Shown: positions 61,509-64,000 of the stretch, one piece after another
Numbering within the stretch: the first letter of the stretch is position 1
Layout of the letters: each line of letters starts with the position of its first letter
Source of the DNA: Piliocolobus tephrosceles
Lineage: Eukaryota > Chordata > Mammalia > Primates > Cercopithecidae
Length of the DNA: 64,000 nucleotides
Reading direction: 5' to 3'
NCBI RefSeq assembly: GCF_002776525.5
Contig: NC_045436.1
Span: forward strand, 46,097,552 to 46,161,551
Position numbers and translations under genes: made by a program
Notes under the pieces: model-generated
What the model was told of the DNA's origin: nothing
What the model saw: the letters and a program-made list of their open reading frames with translations, nothing else
The model's database searches: none

Positions 61509-62294
61509 TATTATATCTTCTTGCTGAATTGACCCCTTTATCATTATATGGTGACCTTCTTTGTCTCTTCTTATAGTTTTTGTCTTGAAACCTATTTTGT
61601 CTGATATAAATATAGAGACTCGTGCTCTTTTTTGGTTTCCATTTACATGGAATATCTTTCTTCATCCCTTTATATTCAGTCTACGTGTCTTTATAGGTGA
61701 AACATGTTTCTTGTAGGCAGCAGATCAATGGGTCTTTTTTTTATTCATTCAGCCAGTCTGTGACTTTTCACTGGAGAGTTTAGTCCATTTATATTTAATG
61801 TTATTGTTGATAATTATGGATGTATTCCTGCCATTTTGTTATTTGTTTTGTGGTTGTTTTGTGGTCTTCTCTTCCTTCTTTCTTTTCTTCCTGTTTTCCT
61901 GTAGTGAAGGTAATTATCTCTGGTGATATGATTTAGTTTCTTGCTTTTTATTTTTTGTGTACCCATTGTATGTGTTTTGGTTTGGGGTTACCATGAGTCT
62001 TGCAGATGTTATCTTATAACCTGTGATTCTAACCTGATAAGAACTTAACACTATTTGCATAAACAAACAAGCAAAAAGAAAACGAATAAAAACTCTGTGC
62101 CTTAACTTTGTCCCCCTGCTTTTTAACTTTTTCTTGTTTCTATTTATATCTTATGGTATTGACTATGTCTTGAAAAGTTGTTTTAGTTATTATTTTTGAT
62201 CAGTTCATTGTTTAGTCTTTCTACTTAGGTTAAGTGTAGTTTACACACTACAATTACAGTGTTGTAATAGTCTCTGTTTTTCTGTGTACTTACG

Positions 62295-62583
62295 ATTTTT
62301 TTTTTTTTTTTGAGACAGAGTCTCACTCTATCACTCAAGTTTGAGTGCAGTAGCATGATGCCGGCTTACTTTGCCTCCTGAGTTCAAGCAATTCTCCTGC
62401 CTCAACCTCCTGAGTAGCTGGGACTACAGGTGCACGCCACCACCCCCAGCTAATTTTGGTATTTTTAGTAGAGACGAGATTTCACCATGTTGACCAGGAA
62501 GGTCTTGATCTCCTGACTTTGTGATCCTCTTGCATTGGCCTCCCAAAGTGCTAGGATTACAGGTGTGAGCCACCGTGCACAGC
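62295..62583 (-). mobile_element. Alu inside L1
   Basis: Poly(T), reverse Alu to GAGCCACCGTGCACAGC. Its 5' end lies 15 bp from the nested LTR. Confidence 0.9.
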
Positions 62584-62597
62584 ATAAAGTCAGTAAC

Positions 62598-62974
62598 TGC
62601 TGGGGTCCGCATGTTTCCTAAACAAAGGAATGAACACACAAGACAACACAAGACAAGACAAACATGGCGGCCGCCCCGAATGGCATGCTCTGCTTTATTT
62701 TATACAGTCGTTTGTGTCACAAGACACATTGTTGTTTTTCTGACCTTTCCCTGACTTTCTGGATTTTCAAGACGTTTACACATAAACAAGCCCCCAGGGT
62801 CTGCCGTTTGCAGCTGGCTCCTTTGTCCTCCCTGCAAACAGGGAAGGAACACCCTGCTTCGTTTTCAAGAGCAGGACTTGTGGGGAACGCCCTGCTTTTC
62901 GGGAACGCCCTGCTTCGTTTACAAGAGCAGGACTTATCGGGAACGTCTTGTTTGCGAGCACGTAGTCCTCTACA
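62598..62974 (-). mobile_element. Solo LTR of an endogenous retrovirus, family not identified
   Basis: 377 bp with 5'-TG...CA-3' ends (TGTAGAGGACTACG to GGACCCCAGCA on the minus strand) and a perfect 5-bp target duplication GTAAC at 62593-62597 and 62975-62979. On the minus strand it has a TATAAAATAAAG promoter/poly(A)-signal overlap near 62700 followed by a T/G-rich stretch, as expected for U3-R-U5. The U3 half has a 38-bp repeat in two copies (62852-62889, 62908-62945) plus a partial unit (62890-62907). CpG content is high for this window, suggesting relative youth. No viral genes are present. Confidence 0.85.
62852..62945. repeat. Direct repeats in the LTR U3 region
   Basis: Two 38-bp units beginning CCCTGCTTCGTTT and ending GGGAACG, differing at a few bases, with an 18-bp shortened unit between them. 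Placement fits an enhancer-type repeat. Confidence 0.9.
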
Positions 62975-64000
62975 GTAACTCGTATGTTTGCCTTTTAGGG
63001 GCTATTTTCTAGATCCTGTAGGTGTGCTTCATTGTTTTTTATTCTTTTTTCCTTTGTCTCTTCTGACCTGTATTTTCAAATACCCTGCCTTCAAGCTCAC
63101 TTATTCTTTCTTCCCCTTGACCAAATTTGCCACTAAAAGACTCGATGCGTTTATCTGCATGCCAATTGCAATTTTTAACCTCCAAAATTTCTGCTTGACT
63201 CTTTTATTTCAATCTCTTTGTTAAAGTTATCTGATAGAATTCTGAATTCCCTCTCTGCATTATCTTGAATTTCTTTGAGTTTCCTTAACACAACAATTTT
63301 GAGTTCTCTGTCTGAAAGGTCACATAGCTCTGTTTCTTCAGAATTGGTTACTGGTGACTTACTTAATTCATTTGGTGAGGTCATGTTTTCCTGGATGGCA
63401 TTGATGTTATTAGATGTTCTTTGGTGTCTTGGCATTGAAGAGTTAGGTATATATTGTAATCTTCACTGTCTGGGCTTATTCATAGCCATCTTTCTTGGGA
63501 AGTCTTTCCAGATATTGAAAAGACTTGGTTGTTGTGATCTAAGCTATATCTGCTCTTTGGGTCATCCCAAGCCCAGTAACTCTGTGGTTCTTGCAGACTC
63601 ATAATGGTACCGCCTTGATGGTCTTGGACAAGATCCAGCAGAATTTTCTGGATTACCAGGCAGTGACTCTTGTTCTCTTCCATTACTCTCTCCCAAGCAT
63701 ACAGAGTCAATCTCTCTCTGTTCTGAGCCACCTGAAGCTGGAGGTAGAGTAACACAAGCACCCATGTGACCAACCACTGTGACTGTGTTGGGTCAGACCT
63801 GAAGGCAGCATAGCACTGGATCTTGCACAAGGCCTGCTATAACTACTCCCTGGCCATGGCCTATGTTTGCTCAAGCCCTGGGGCTTTACAATCAGCAGGT
63901 GGCAAAGCCAACCAGGCTTCTGTTCTTTTCTTCAGGGCAGCAAGGTCCCCCAGGTGCTGGGTGGGTCCAGAACTGCTGTCCAGGAGTCAGGGACTAGATT

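Larger units (their letters stand above)
57476..63900 (-). mobile_element. Long antisense L1 with nested insertions
   Basis: Read on the minus strand, the L1 5' UTR-like region and ORF1 N-terminus (about 63175-63435, containing NELSKSPVTNSEE and ELCDLSDRELKIV) come first, then ORF2 (about 62200-58140), then the 3' UTR near 57490-57570 (CAACAGGGTGACTATAG on the minus strand). Many stops and frameshifts: inactive and old. Interrupted by an Alu (57816-58134), an (AT)n run (61476-61504), an Alu (62295-62583) and a solo LTR (62598-62974). Much of ORF1 is not recognised, so this may be two L1 pieces. Confidence 0.85.

Overview
The window is nuclear DNA from a primate, most likely an Old World monkey (macaque, baboon or guenon type). 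It is intron-rich, dense in Alu and L1, and has one CpG-island promoter. Two Alu copies (about 6758-7056 and 50531-50838) carry variants I associate with the cercopithecoid AluY lineage, for example a GGCCGGATCTCAGC segment and an AGGCTTGAGCCAC 5' end. The species call is inference from these repeats.

Left 38 kb: one protein-coding gene on the minus strand, SMARCA5 (SNF2H), the ISWI chromatin-remodelling ATPase. I placed 23 coding exons by matching frame, GT-AG sites and protein content, from the ATG at 37961 to the end of exon 23 at 2068. Together they give 3093 nt, exactly 1031 codons. The human protein is 1052 residues, so only the last 21 codons and the 3' UTR (exon 24) are missing, beyond the left edge. 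No coding exon is broken. Introns hold Alu, L1, MIR, L2, a MaLR LTR and Tigger-type DNA transposons.

Around 37.6-38.85 kb lies the CpG-island promoter, with candidate NRF1, NF-Y, CTCGCGAG, GC-box and CRE-like sites.

Right 25 kb (about 38.9-64 kb): intergenic, with no conserved coding gene seen. It holds a nearly intact RPS15A retrocopy (47029-47492), several MaLR solo LTRs, a MADE1 hairpin element nested in an MLT1 LTR, many Alus, and a long antisense L1 (about 57.48-63.9 kb) interrupted by Alus and by a 377-bp solo LTR with a 5-bp target duplication.

I found no undescribed gene system, CRISPR array or operon. The points most worth a second look are the RPS15A copy, the MADE1 hairpin, the nested solo LTR, the exon 15-16 pair matching a known circular RNA, and repeat insertions that lie very close to SMARCA5 splice sites.
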